Source: Nematostella vectensis
Taxonomy: Eukaryota > Cnidaria > Anthozoa > Actiniaria > Edwardsiidae
Direction of reading: 5' to 3'
Assembly: GCF_932526225.1 (NCBI RefSeq)
Contig: NC_064039.1
Location: 15,022,139 to 15,086,138, forward strand
DNA: 64,000 bases
Position 1 is the stretch's first letter; every line of letters begins with the position of its first letter. Under the pieces are notes generated by a model. The model ran no database searches. It saw only the letters and a program-made list of their open reading frames with translations, and was not told the origin of the DNA. A program made the position numbers and the translations under genes. Shown here one piece after another: positions 12,597-27,500 of the stretch.

Positions 12597-15500
12597 GTAG
12601 CAGTAGCAACGCCTTTGCTCGAGGGACCAAAGCTTTGCAAAATCTAGCTATAGCATAAAAATACATGCTCGAAGATCCAGCGTACTTTGCGGGAGCTCCC
12701 AGGTCATACCCGCGTAAAAGCAGCTGGAAAAGTGTCCTATTAAGACTAGTTCAGGGGGCGTGACAAGTCAGAAGCTTAAGCCAATTTGAAACTGACAGTC
12801 GATGTTGTAAAATTAATACAGTTTCTTTCTTTAAATACCACATTGGGAAATATGTTTTTCTTCGGTCAGTACACACTAAATCGTTGTCTTGTTTGAATTG
12901 GTTTAAACTTTTGGGAAGAAGCACTGTTGTAGACAAAATATGGAAAATTGAACCTTTGTTTACGTTTTTTCATGCTGCAACCCGTCGATTCAGCAGGCGA
13001 CTTTTCACAAGAAATATTCGTCTCAGTATACTAAATATACTAAACGCGACTGAATCACAAGCAATTGTTCTGGCAGAGTTTTTTATTTCGCGCAAAACAA
13101 AGTAACTTGATCTATCCAACAGGCAAAGCATTTGTTAATTAAGATTTATAAGTTAACACTGCTTTGCTGTGATTGGGCCTTTTTCATACCCAATCACAGC
13201 AGTGCATCTCCTGAAATTCAAAATTGTTACAAACTTTTCCAGCAGCTATTACGCAGAGTTGACCTTTGGGAGCGCCTGCAAAGTACGCTGGATCTTCGAG
13301 CATGCAAAACATAATGTATGGATAAAGATATTTTAATAGATTTTAAATTAATATAAAAACAAAAGTAAGAGTGCATATTAAATCTAGTCCATAGTTTCCA
13401 TGCTAGCAGAGGCCTCTATTCTTTGTATTTCGCTGGGCTGGCGTTTCCGAGGAAAAGAGGCCACTGCCATAGGTCGCAAGTTCGTTTGATCAAACCGCCG
13501 TCCACGATCGTGGACGGGAGATCAAGAGAGCATGCTCCGTTCATTAATTGCTGGCCACTATTTGAGCCTACCATGACTAGCGCATGCGTGAAGCGTATAT
13601 CCGCTGCGGGATAATAACCCCGTCCTCCGTAGAAATATCACGCGACGAATTTTTAAAGAAGCCATTCAATGCCATATCATCATTCAGAATTTTCTCTCTT
13701 TTGGCTAACTAGTCAATCTTCCGTTAACAGCTTTTGCATATTCTTCTGGAATTAGCTAATCTAAGTATACCAAAAAGTTTTGTAACATTTTCCTCGAGTC
13801 CAACTGTGCGATATTTACATTGAAGAAACTCGCCTGCTCAGATGTCTTGAAATTAATCCCACAAACAAGACAAAACTTGTCTTTGCTGCGTTTGCTGTTC
13901 AATCATTTTATTGACGTTTTAGGTGACTGAAATTGAACAGTTGTTTTCTTTTTTTCGAAGAGGAGAACTAACCGGATTTTGATTCATAATTTGCGACTAA
14001 ACCCATGCAAAGAATATTAGCATTTGACAGCTTTCGCGCGATGGTACGGGTTTTGGCACGTCATGCGGTCGCTTAGGAACGCTCACGCATGCGCAACGAA
14101 AACAGTTTCGACCCATGGCAGAGGTCTCTTTTCCTCGCGAACGCCAGCCCAGCGAAATACAGAGAAAAGAGGCCTTTGCTAGCAGGGAAATCCATAGCCT
14201 TTATTAAACAAACCTGTAGGAGGTCCGCAAGCCACACACATATCAGCTTGTTCTCGATTTTGCGGTTTATATTCAAAACTACAATCCAACAAAGTCGGGG
14301 GAAATTGAGTGTTGTCACATGACACGTTTCCCAGAAGCCCCACTGTTCGTGGATCTTCTCCATACACGTGATCGAAAACGGGATTAGAAAATCCTGGTAC
14401 ACCAAGCCAGCGGCACACTGTCAAGCTTGCTAAGGCAGAGTTTGGACCTATTGCAGCGCCCCAGATCCCATCTATTTGCACTTGCACCCGTCCGTTATTC
14501 CATGATGACCCATTTAGAAGCCGCACTAGACAAAAAGAAAATGTGGATACAAGAGGAAAATGCACTCACCCTTCCTTCCATCGCTATATCTTTTTTCTTT
14601 TTAATTGTTCTGTGTTAACAGAAAAAGACCCACACCTTCAACCCATCTTGAGAACTTGAGGAATTCGAAATTCCGGGAGGAGGGTGGGGTGGGGGGGTAT
14701 TGCGGGGTAATGGGGGAAGCTAGTATTAAGGCTGAAAACGAATACGCAATAAAACGCAAAGCAAGAGGCGTTTAACACAAAACCTTTACACGTTTCCTGT
14801 CTCGTGTATCATGGCTAACATAAATTGACTTTTATGATCTATTTGCATTCAATTCAATAGGAAAAATAAGACGGCGAACAACTTACCAGCGGTATCTCCA
14901 CATACAACACCAACATCAGTATCGTGATTGCAGTCTGTATCTCGCCCCATGACGTCATGTAGGCATGACAACAAGTTCACCTCATTTCCTTCACATCGCA
15001 CATTTCTCAGCAGAATCGCGCCATCTCCGGGCCCAAATGCAGTATTTTTGACCGGGTACCCTGTGCTGCCTCTTCCCAGCATCCTACATACAACACTAGC
15101 ATCCAGGCTATCCCAGCCTAAATTGCAAACGGTGCCATTTATTCCAGCAATGGAAAGTTCTAGTCGTCCTTGGTTCGCCGTTGAGCCTCGGCCAACTAGG
15201 CGAAGATGAACTGAAAAAATCAATCGAAATACTTTACTAAAATATAAATCTCTCTAGTCGAGAAAACGCTCAAATCAGCAGACACAATAACTCAATATGA
15301 TGTCAGAAGCTTGAAACGGGCACTCATATATAGTAACGTCTATAATTATTGGTTAAGCTAAAAGAATGGTTAGAAAGTCTATTTTTACCTGCCGGTTCTT
15401 CACAAAACACTCCAGCATTGGCACGTCCGTCACAAGGTGTGAAGCCATACCCATCACAGTCGAAAAGGGATCTCTCATCCCCGCGACACCTCACAATCCC

Positions 15501-18500
15501 AAGTACTGCAATACCAGAACTTTGTCCGAAAACGGACCCTACAGTGGCCGAAAAAGCGTCCGGATATCCAAGTAATCGGCACACAACACGCGCATGTTTT
15601 ACATTCCAGGTAATATCGCAAACAGGACCCCATGTGCCAGACACCTTGAGCTGAACGAGACCAGAGCTAGGTAATGTGCCGTTGATGAGACGGACTGGAA
15701 CTAGAATTTATACATGATAACTGAGTACATGTTACACTGTATTTTTAACAGTAAGAAACTTGAGTGCAAAGGATGTACTAAAGAGGCTGCACCACAAATG
15801 CCGAAGTAGCCTTATCCCTTATGAAGTTCATATGTAACACTAAACAACGATACAAAAAGCTACTAGCCAACAGACCTGTATTATTCCGTTGACCGCATAT
15901 CACGCCAACCTTCCGGCTAAGTGCTTGAAAGCCCAGCCGATATGTACATTCGCCAATTGCTGTCTCTGTTCCAGTGCAATCGACGTCTGTTATCATCGCA
16001 TTATATCCTTCACTGGTGTCGTTAAACATCCTTCCATCAACAGCAAAAGATGCATCAGCGAATCCAAGCATTCGGCAGACAACCCGGGCGCTGTTAATTG
16101 ACCAGCTGCTGGTGATGGCGAGGCTGGTCCAGGTCTTGTTGTAAGATCCGTGGGTGTGTCCAAAAGCCACTTCAACCACACCCTCACTAGGGGTACGACC
16201 ACCGACTAGTTGGAGCTTCACTGTTAAAAGAAAAAAAAATCAGCCTGGTGAACAATATCAACTCAAAGTTATACTGACGTGCATCCTTCCCCCCGTATTT
16301 TCGAGTCATTATTGTTCCGATTTTCCTTAGTGTCAGCTGACTCACTAGTTGCGCCAGATTGCATCAGGACCTGGCGCCCGTTTCTCGAAACTCCCAAGAA
16401 TTCTCGGGCCCGAAAACTTTATTTTGTATTTTTGCTAAAAATTTCGCATGTTTTCCTTTTGGAGAACCGCTTTCGTGTTTTAGAACAGTTTGAACTTCCT
16501 TTGGTTCGTATTCCATAGGGCTATTTTTGAGATTTTGCTGGAGCCAAAAAGTTACCCGAAAAGTCCCGAGAACTTTCTTAATATTTAAGCCATGTGAATT
16601 TCGGGCCCGAGTAGTTCGGGAAAAGTCAAAATCTATAAATCTATAAAAAGAATCATCCTTCACATGAATCTATGTGGCAAAATAAGATGGTTGACGATAT
16701 TTTAACACATTTACCATACCATAAACTTTATAGGATTAGCCAGCTTTTCAAATTTAAGAAATAAATCGTTTTCGGGCCCGAGAATTCTCGGGTGTTTCGA
16801 GAAACGAGCCCCTGAAGATAGGAAACACCCCGGGATCAGTGTCGTGATTCGAACTCGGGCCAGAGCTTTGAAGAGCCAGAGCGCGGTACCAATGCTTGTT
16901 GAATTACGATTAAGCCTGCTGCACACTAGTGTTACGACATAGCCGCGCACTCTTTTAACTTCGACATAAAGACATGGACATGATGACATAAAAGAAAATA
17001 CACGTTTTTTTTTTCTTATGTCGTTATGTCCATGTCGTTATGTCGGGCTTATGTCTTTATGTCGAACAATTTACACTTGAACATATGAACATAACAGTGC
17101 GCGCGCCTATGTTGTTATGTCACTAGTGTGCACCAGGCATTACGATTCTGAATCCCAGTGAGCCGATGCTTTTGTCTGTGGATTTTTAAGTTAGTAAATC
17201 GCTGCAAAACAAACGACACCTACCCTCCAGATTTCCGCAAACCACTCCCGCCGGAAGCCCGTGTTCAATGACCTCTGTCTTCATCGGGCAGTCGAATAAG
17301 GAACTTTCATTCCCCAAACACTGAACATCGTTCAGTAGTGTGCGCATGCCATATTGCACACCAAAGAACGCCTCTTTTACGATATTGCTAGCACGTGGGA
17401 GACCCTTCATCCTACAAACGACGTCAGCATCTTCTCTGTCCCATCCGACGCCATGGATAGCACCGAACGTTCCATTTAATAGAACAATGACATTACCCTG
17501 GTTAGGCGTGAGGCCCCCGACCAGAAAAACGTCATCTGTTGAGTAAAGGCCAGACTCAGATGCCGAATGATAAAATGCATACAAAATTACAAAATTCCCG
17601 CTTTATGTAACATATTAAGTTCCAGTTGTTGTCGTTGTCGTTGTTGCTGAACAGCGTTCTTCGTTACCAAATTTCCTAGTCATCTAAACCTTCTAGGCAA
17701 CATTTTTTTTCTATCTCAGTTCAGTTAATTTCGCTAAAACTCTCGCAGTTTTGTGGGCTGTGAAATGCTAATATTTCGTCGAAAAAAACGCATTCACCTT
17801 TAGGATCCCCGCAAACGACACCAGCATCTTGCGCATGGGCACAACCAATCGAATCTTCTCGAGGGCAGTCTAACAAAGATTGCTCGGTCCCGGTACACTG
17901 GAATTCACTAAACAACACAGGACCTTCGCCTGGTCCGAATAATCCCCCTCTTACAGCTTGTGTAGCATTGGGCAAATCTAGCATCCGGCATGCAACACGT
18001 GCTTCCTTGATGCCCCATGATACATTGCCGCTGACTGTGCCCCAGGTCCCGTTTACTAGAAGCTCTAAACGTCCTTGGGTACGATGACTACTAGCTAAAC
18101 GAATAATACCTGAAAATAAAAGTGTTATAATATAACCTATAATAGCAATTAAAAACATGACTGCGATTGACAAAATAAGATTATTTCAATTAAAGATTAT
18201 CCCTTTCTGTAGCTATAAAAATACTTTAGACCATAACATTTCAGTCTGATAGAAAAAAGAATAGACAGAAGAATAGACAGAAGAATAGAAGAAGATTCAG
18301 GTAACAGTTTTGAATTGATGAAAATCCGCATTTTAAGCGGAGGATTTTAAGAACGTGACGTCAGATTGTAGATTTGAAGTTAAGGTGACTCGAGACAAAG
18401 TCGAGAGAGGGAAAGCTAGTCAAAACGCGCCAGGGCCTAGCGGAATCGCACAATACGCAAAATTCAAATATATTACTTGAAGCCCATAACAACCCATCCT

Positions 18501-21500
18501 TCTGTTATAGCTGGATATAGTTCGCCTTTTTTAAAGAGTTAGTAGCAGAGCCAGCGCGGCGACACATAGGTATAAAGAAATTGTAGCGGAGCCAGCTCGG
18601 CCGCAGGCCGCGCGCGAAGCTCTATATGTATAGAGAAATGGTATATATAACTATGCGACTCAGTTTTTTTGTGGTGTCGCCCGCCTGCCCGTGGAGCCAG
18701 CACGATTTGCAATAACTTAGCAAAACGCCACCTCAGTGAAATAATTATACAAGAATATATTTTAGCACTATCCGAGAATGCTACATACTTAATAAAACCC
18801 CGAAAGTTGCATCAAAAATTACAATTATTTAGTTTTTAGTGTTTGTGTATTTACACTCACAACCCTGCGTCTAATTTTCCCCCCGTTTTGCTCTTCTAAC
18901 TCGCGGCCGACACCGTGAATTGATAAAGTTTTTGCATTATTTTTGTTTTGGCTAAAGCCAAGAAAGAAATCCGACACATCTTAACACTTTTATAATAAAA
19001 AGACGTACAAATGATGGACGGAAGGACAAAGGATGGGTTTGGAAAAAGAAGGTAAGTAAGACGTCAATTTTATAAACTTCGTCGAGGGCTATGAAAAACT
19101 CTTGTGTATTGATATATTTCTAGCACTCAAACAGTTAAAGCCGTGATGGGATGTTGATGTTTTATTTTCCCTAGTTCCTAACTAGTAATTCAGATAGTTT
19201 TTCAATACATTATCCCATAAAAAGGATAGAAAGTGTGCGATTGATTGTTCGTAAACAACCGTCGCGTTTGTTTTAGAAAATGTTGTTATTTCTTTGCTTT
19301 TAATTCATTCAAGAAGTGAACTAATCAAGCTTTTTATGGGATAACTTTTTAATTGTAAATAAAAAACGATTTCTTATCTGGAGATTTTTCATCACATTTA
19401 AGTTCTGTCAGCTCTTTTATGACGTTTTCATACAACATCTCAAAACCCCCATCTCTTCAATTTTCATAGAAAACTAAAGACAGCTTTTTGTTGGGAGCAT
19501 TTAGTTCGATACCTATAGTTTTTCTCTTACAGCTTTTCCTAAGAAAAAGGTCAAAAGGCAATTCAACCTCTGGTTCATTAGCCCCTAAAAAACAGACTTC
19601 ATATATTAATTTTCTATTCAAGGTTATATTTTAAAGAACCTTCTAATTTTAGGTTTATCAATTAGGTTTTGTGCAGCATAACATTTATATCATTAGTATT
19701 CTTCCGTAGCGTTTTGTCACTGTTCTCCAATTTTTTTCAGTCGAATCCCAACTCAAGCAGCTGCCAGCTTTAAAGGCATGATGCTAGGGCAGGATGTATT
19801 CATTAATACAGCTAAGTAACAAAAAGATAGATAATAGTTACAAATGAAAACTTGTTATAAAAAAAATGAACCAGGCTAATAAAATAAACTAAAAGTAGTC
19901 AGAAACTTTGAAAACAAGTTAGATTGGTTTATTTCGTTCACCCTTTGACAAAGTGGCTGGTACAAAACACTGACCAACATTGGCCCTTATTGCAAATGGA
20001 CTAAATGGGTTTTCTAGTAAAAAAATCAAGTTTCAATTTGAACTAATTAACTGCACAGGGTTTTGTGAGCAATCTACTTTTCAAATAGCTGATATGAATA
20101 CAGCTCAATACATAGGAATCTGAGATGATATTTGCAAAAATCAACAGCAATACCATTTGACCTTTCATGCAATTATTTCAAAGATAATTTAGCACTGTAC
20201 ATGGAAGTGATGTGAAATGAAAATATAGCTACCTTTTTTTAACAAACTGCATCTTTTTGTAATGCCACACCAAGCCCTATTTTATGTTTTAACACAAAAA
20301 TACCAGGTGAACATACCCTTGAAACCATGATGTTTCAATATGGGGTCTAGTGGGTCCATGGACCTCCTCATCGAGGGTCAGTGTTTTGTACAATCCACCC
20401 AAGACAAAGTGTCAATTCAAAAAGTATTAGCCAAAACAACCCAGTAAACAGGGCTTCTGGAATTACGCGGAAAATAACTCAAAATTACGCGGGATTCTTT
20501 GCTAAATTACGCGGAGAATCAATCATTACGCGCTAAACTACGCGGGGTTTTGCAATACATTTTTCTTTAAAAATCACAATTTTGCGGGATTCTTTACTGA
20601 ATTACGCGCTAAATTACACGGAATACCAACTGTTACGCCCAAACTACATTTTGTACCGAAGGAAAGCACAAAATAACTTGAAAAAGTATATAGCCACCTA
20701 TAGCCACCAGCCAATTAAAAAGGTATTTTATTATTAGTCCTAGACCTTCGCGGTTTAGCAAAGAACGCCTAGTCATTTTATTTGTTTTCGAAATTCAGTT
20801 CGAAATATCGCACTCTTACGAAGAATATCTCTCTTTTTTTACGAGAAATAGAGGTAAGAACCCTAAAAAAACACATCAGCTGTGCAACTAAATGTTTTGT
20901 CTTTCAAAATTTAGCCAAATTACGCGGGATTACGCGGAAATTTGTGGATTACGCGGATTACGCGGAAAAAGCCAAATTACGCGCTTCCGCACAAGCGCGT
21001 AATTCCAGAAGCCATGAGTAAAGAAGGTTGATAAAACTGTTTATCCAATATTTGTAATTTCTACCAAATAACTTTTATTACCCTTCAACTGAGAGAAAAT
21101 TATAAAAATCAAGAAAATCTAGAAGTAGTGCAATGTGAAATGAAGAAAGGGAATTTGGACAGTGTAGGCAAATATGGACCACATTTACTGGCAAAAATAA
21201 TAGGATAATGTATAGAAACGCGTTGTGTGCTGATATGGTTTTAAATGTTAAAGAGAATAAAAAAGCACCCATTTTGCTGTAAATAAAAACTATAATTCAT
21301 TTTCAATTCTTCAATGTTCCGTAATCGATGATACCTCAAAATACACCCAAACAAGTTTTCCCGGGTTAAACAACAAAAAATATACCTATACATATCCAAC
21401 TCTACACCTGTGCATCACGAACTCTTCTATGAATGGCTTCACTCACACATTACATATATACATACATATATGTATTAAGCCTAACAAGCCTCTGGCTTCG

Positions 21501-24500
21501 GCTTTTCCTTTTCAATAAAAGATTGATTGATTATTATAATATGGCTTAAATAGATTGTACGCTGGCTCCGCTTTTAGGCAGTGCCTAAATCTATATATTA
21601 CTTTTGATTATTGTGATCAAAGTAAACTCCCTCTCGGCGCTTTAAGGGTCTCCCAAAAGAAATTGCGGAGGTATTATTGTACATTACAAAAATTTGTGCA
21701 ATTTTCAATCAATATACTTAGTGGATATTTTATGTTTCCCAGCCCCTCAAAATTACAGAGTAAAAAACATTTTGCAATTGCCAAATTTAAAATGCCTTTA
21801 AAATTCACTACAAAGACCCGAAGATAGGCTTTATTGACAAAACGAAATCTAAGGACATATCGCAGGTCGACCATTTGTAGTGAGAAGTAAACTTGTCGAT
21901 TTGTCGTATTTCCAAGACATGTGTAACAATCGGCTTATATGAAAATGTGGGCGGATAGACACAACTGCTTGAGCGGAGAGGGGTTGTCAGCCTAGTTTTC
22001 CTACCTAGTCTGAATCACTCTCAGACATATACCTCCATGATCTTGGCTCAGTAGAAATAGATTGTCCAAAATTGTTCCATTTTCTATGCATTAAAGAATT
22101 TAGATCAACAATTTATTATCGTTTACAATTGATAATCAATCGGTTATTTGTAATATTTTATTGTAAGCAGAATTGTAATCATCTCAATTACTTTCTTGAA
22201 TTAGCCGATGAATTGATTCTTTGAGTGAATAGGTATTGTGCGGGAGCTTAAAATGGCGGCATGGTTGGCCAAACGAAACGCAAGTTTTGAAGAAAGTTTA
22301 AGCTTCTGACGACACAGCCATTAGGGCGCGCTGCTCACGAACTAGCGCGCGTAAGCAAACCAGAAAATAACAATGATGAAAATGAAATATATCGTCCCAA
22401 AAAATGTACTTGTATGATTTTAGGTAGAACATTTTGCCTTCAAATCATAGTCAAATGAGCCTACCAACTAGATGGTCAAAGTGAAAAAAATATATACCCT
22501 GGTTGTTATAAAAATAACAAAAGCAGATGGTAAGTTGTTGTCGTAGGGTCAGTGATACTGGTCTTGGTGAAAAAAATGTGTTAAAAGCGGACATTAATCC
22601 TTGAGTAGTAAAAGAACCGATGCCGACTAATGAGTCTCCACTTGTCTTAGCCCATTGACCAGTCGCTGATGTCAAACGTCTGATCGATTTCATTCGCTTA
22701 TCTGCTCGAGGCCAAAAGCCTTTTTTATGGGCGCTTTGTTGGCTCATAAAACATCGGGAAGACAACCCACTTATTTTGTGAGATCTGATTTAATAAGCAG
22801 TTACTGTTATTAAAGTTGGCACGTAGCGCACATTTCACACACATAAAATGGTAAATAAACTTAAGCACGTGACACCGTAGATGTGTCACGTGTTTCGAAG
22901 TGGCGATACCTATGTGTATCAAAACAATCTCAAACAATCATCGCATTTTAAACAGACAAAATAAACAGAAAATAATAAAAGCTAGCTAGCATAGAACGTT
23001 GAACATTTTGCATAGTTCTTGAGATACATATATACACTGTTGCCCAAACTGTGTTTCCTTTTTTATTTCGTGACTAGGTTAATAAAACAGTTTCGCTAGC
23101 CATCATTTTGTCCTCCTAGCAACTTTAAAACAAGAACAAATTCTATTTGCATTAGTTTCCTACAATTATTGCGTCAATTTCAACTATTTAAGTTGTTAAA
23201 TAAAAAAATAAGCTATGTTTTGGATGGTTTATTCTGCAATTTTATACGTAAAAGAAAAATAACATTAAAAAGAAGAGGCCACCTTAGTTATTTGAAGGAT
23301 ATATCTCCTTTATCATTGCAGGCAACGAACCAAATTGACTATTTTAAATTTCTTTTAATTTATAGGGTTTACGGCTTTTTCAATGAATCGGCTTTAAGTT
23401 AACAATTATAACAGAAAAAAAAAGGTTCCCCGAGACTACGTGCAGTGATTTTTAATGTGGGCACTAATGCGCCAACTCTTTTCAACGCTTATTTCCTATA
23501 CCAAGCCTTTTGTCTAAAGCCTTTGTAATAAACAAAATGAAATGGATTGCGAGAGAAATTAACACGTTGCTGCAGGGGTTTGGGTAGGGATATGTCCGTT
23601 TAATACATTCGATAATAATAGATTTAGGCATTGCCTAAAAGCGGAGCTCCAAACGTGTTGTTTTAGTAGCTCCGCTACTAAAACAACACGTTTGAAACAA
23701 TTGCAAGAAGCCGCGGCATATCAAAGATGTCTTTATATGGGGTACCTATTTTTAGTTTACTTTAGACATATTTTTTTCCATGCATGTTGTGAGAAAATGA
23801 TCAGATGATCACGGGTAAATCCGATAGAAATTATTTAGAATATAGAATATAGAATAATATGTGAGCTATCTGTAAGAGTGTGTACTTGCAGGGATATTGT
23901 TAATGCACCTACAATCGCAATGTAAAATTTGAGTATTAAGTGGAAAAACCAAAGACATGCGATAATAATTTTATTCGTCGCTTCTTAGCGTAACTTCCCT
24001 GCTAGCAGAGGCCTCTTTTCTCTGTATTTCGCTGGGCTGGAGTGACCAGCCTCTGCTAGCAGGGAATAGCGTAACGTGACTGAATGATTTTTATGATGTT
24101 TAGCATTTCTTCTCAAAACTCTTAGTCAATATTTTATGGTATTGCTTGTAAGCACTTTAACAAACTTCGGTGAAGTGTGTTGTTTTATATTTTCCCGCCA
24201 AAACAGGAAATGATAACCTCGATCCAATCTCTTTTGCGCGTCCATGAAAAAGAGCGACAATGTTCAAAGCTAGAAAATTCAAATTTCGACCAAACTTGCT
24301 TCCTTTTCAGCATTTGAAAGCTTATCTATGCTTTTTTTAAGATTGCTATAAGTGAAAGGTTATAAGGACTTTAAGTGCAGTGTAATAAACGAGCTATTGG
24401 CTTTTATCTGGTTTCTATAAGATCACTAAGGGGCGAAAGTCCGGAGGGACTTAATACCGATAAAAACAGTAGCGAGTTTATTAAACAGTACTTCAAAGCT

Positions 24501-27500
24501 TATAAATCATTCAATAGCAATTCTTTTCAACCGAAAAAGCGCAACGACTCCATCCCTGGTGAGCCCACGCTATGTCAGAAAATCGACTTGCAAATATAAC
24601 ACAACTTCATTTGCCTTGGGATTCTTCTCGAAGATACACACAACTATACATTTTTGGATTTTCGTTATTTCTCCAACGGAGAAAGCATACCCAGGTATTT
24701 TTTGAAAATTATTGTCCGTTTATCGATTGCTTGTTTTACGGTGTATTTCTGGACTTATTTTTGCTCTGTTTGTCTTCATTAGTATTCATATATAAAACAC
24801 TGTGAGAAATTTTATTTAAATCACTCTAACAAAGTAAATTCCTTTCAATCCTGCTAGAATTAAATTCCCTCGCCATGCTTTTAGGATCTGGTGTAGTTTC
24901 TGCTGTATTAATGTTCCCAATCCAGAAAATTCACAACAAAGTGAGTGTGGGGTAATGTGTTTGGAAATGAAGAGCTCCACACTTGCAGGTCAAAGCTAGA
25001 ATAGAGGAGGGATTGTCCTCCTTGTGGGAGGACCTGTACCAGGGATGCACGCGCAAACCCTTGGAGGGTCCCCCCCGCCACCAGGGCCGTAGTCACAATA
25101 CCCAGGGGGGGGGGGGGGGGGGTGCCTACACTCATCAGGGCAGCAGCCACAATACCCAGGGGGGGGGGGGGGGGTTCAAATGGGCTCTCGCTTCGCTCGA
25201 AAAACTAATTTTGTGGAGTTCAATCAGAAAATCGACTTGCAAATATAACACAACTTCATTTGCCTTGGGATTCTTCTCGAAGATACCCAGGGGGGGGGGG
25301 GGGGGGGGGTTCGAATGGGCTCTCGCTTCGCTCGAAAAACTAATTTTGTGGAGTTCAATCAGAAAATCGACTTGCAAATATAACACAACTTCATTTGCCT
25401 TGGGATTCTTCTCGAAGATACCCAGGGGGGGGGGGGGGGGGGGGGGTTCGAATGGGCTCTCGCTTCGCTCGAAAAACTAATTTTGTGGAGTTCAATCAGA
25501 AAATCGACTTGCAAATATAACACAACTTCATTTGCCTTGGGATTCTTCTCGAAGATACCCAGGGGGGGGGGGGGGGGGGGGTTCGAATGGGCTCTCGCTT
25601 CGCTCGAAAAACTAATTTTGTGGAGTTCAATTTTGTGGAGTTCAATCAGAAAATCGACTTGCAAATATAACACAACTTCATTTGCCTTGGGATTCTTCTC
25701 GAAGATACCCAGGGGGGGGGGGGGGGGTTCGAATGGGCTCTCGCTTCGCTCGAAAAACTAATTTTGTGGAGTTCAATCAGAAAATCGACTTGCAAATATA
25801 ACACAACTTCATTTGAAAAACTAATTTTGTGGAGTTCAATCAGAAAATCGACTTGCAAATATAACACAACTTCAACTTCAACAATATGCGACAAAGTGAG
25901 TAAGGGTTTCCTGGAAATTGGTGTACAACGTCTGCTCTGTACAGTGAGCGAATTCAAAATATTTCTTTTCATCGGAGGACTGCTAAGTTGATGCAGCGTT
26001 AGAGGCCCAGGTATTGCGAAGCCTCTGTTTCCTGCTGTATAAAAGTCCTCGTGATCAAATCCGATCACCTGATTGGCTTTTGAATAATTTATTAGTTCTT
26101 TATTGTTAAATATTTAGAGATGGAGAGAAAGTTAAGATAAGCAAATTAGTAAAAACGAGTGTGCCAGCCTTGTGACGAGAATAGAAGACAATTAGAAAAA
26201 CTTATCAAAATAGCAGCACTAGACAGTTGGAAATATCCCCAACCAGGTTTTAATTATTTTTGGATTAAAATAATCATCACACTTGGCCATAGAAATTTTC
26301 TGGTTGATTTGGAACAAGCACGCCAGGGCTCCTCCGGAGAATATGACCTAAACAGACTGAAACACTCATGGGCAGCTTTGCTTTTATCCTTCAGATTTCC
26401 GTGATCACCAGGCTTTCCTGGCCTTTATCTTGGAAGATTTCTATTTAAACATTTCAAGCTGAACATAAAAAGCACAAAACCAAAATTAAATAAATAGATT
26501 TTTTCTGTGCAGTCAATTTAAAATAATATGCTTAGAAGAATTTAAGTAAATCTGGTAAGGCAAGTTTGTTTGAAATTGACTCTATTTGACATTTCTATTC
26601 TAAACTTTATGATTGTTAAACGGGTTGAGATGTGAATCACCATGTTTTAGCACAGAAATCGTATGAACTGACCAAGGATCTACAAAATCTTTCACAAACA
26701 AAACATTTGTAATGTTGAAAATGCCCGTGTTTAAAAGTCGGTGCAGCCTTTTTTCACAAATATTTTCAAAATACTTTTTATATGGACTTTTATGTCAGAA
26801 GATTTTGTAATTCTACAGACTGAATTCCAAAGACACTTAAATGTCTTTTTAGATTTCTCATTAGTTATGAACAGACACCAATCATTTAAATCTTGATGGA
26901 TTGACTTTCATTTCCATTCCGTTTAAATCTTTAAAACAAAAAAAATGCGGTAAGAATACAAAAACACTCATATAAAACAAAATGTTCGGCTCTCTGTGTC
27001 TATGCTTTTAATATGCTAAAATAAATGGAGTCTCTTTAAACCCTTAGACCTTTGTTTTAATCAGTCTGCTATCAGGGAATACAAACATTATTATATTTTG
27101 CTCAAATCCATATGGCAAAATACAACATTAACTACATGGGTATCGGCTTTCTCTATATGAAAACAACGAAAGCCCCACTATATGCATCATACAAAAACAC
27201 ATCATCATCATCATAATTACGCTGGGAATCGACCACAAGGACAGTTATCACTGGGAGCTCGAGAAGACGGTTTACAAAATTCCGTATTCGAAAATAACTC
27301 GAAAATTGACATTATTTAAAATAAACTCTTTTGCTATTTTCAAAAACGACGAACCTAGAAAACACCCGGTAAACCAAAGACTGTATAATCAGTATGTCAA
27401 TAAACGATCAATGCTATCAAAATAGTAATACATTAATAATGACAAATTTCTTTTTCATCTTTTTTTTTTTTTTCGTTTCTTATCAAGGTTGTTGATTTTA

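Noticed and set aside
24983-25761. Gly-rich frames across the poly-G array
   Set aside because: The glycine runs come from G homopolymers whose lengths vary from unit to unit, so no stable frame exists.
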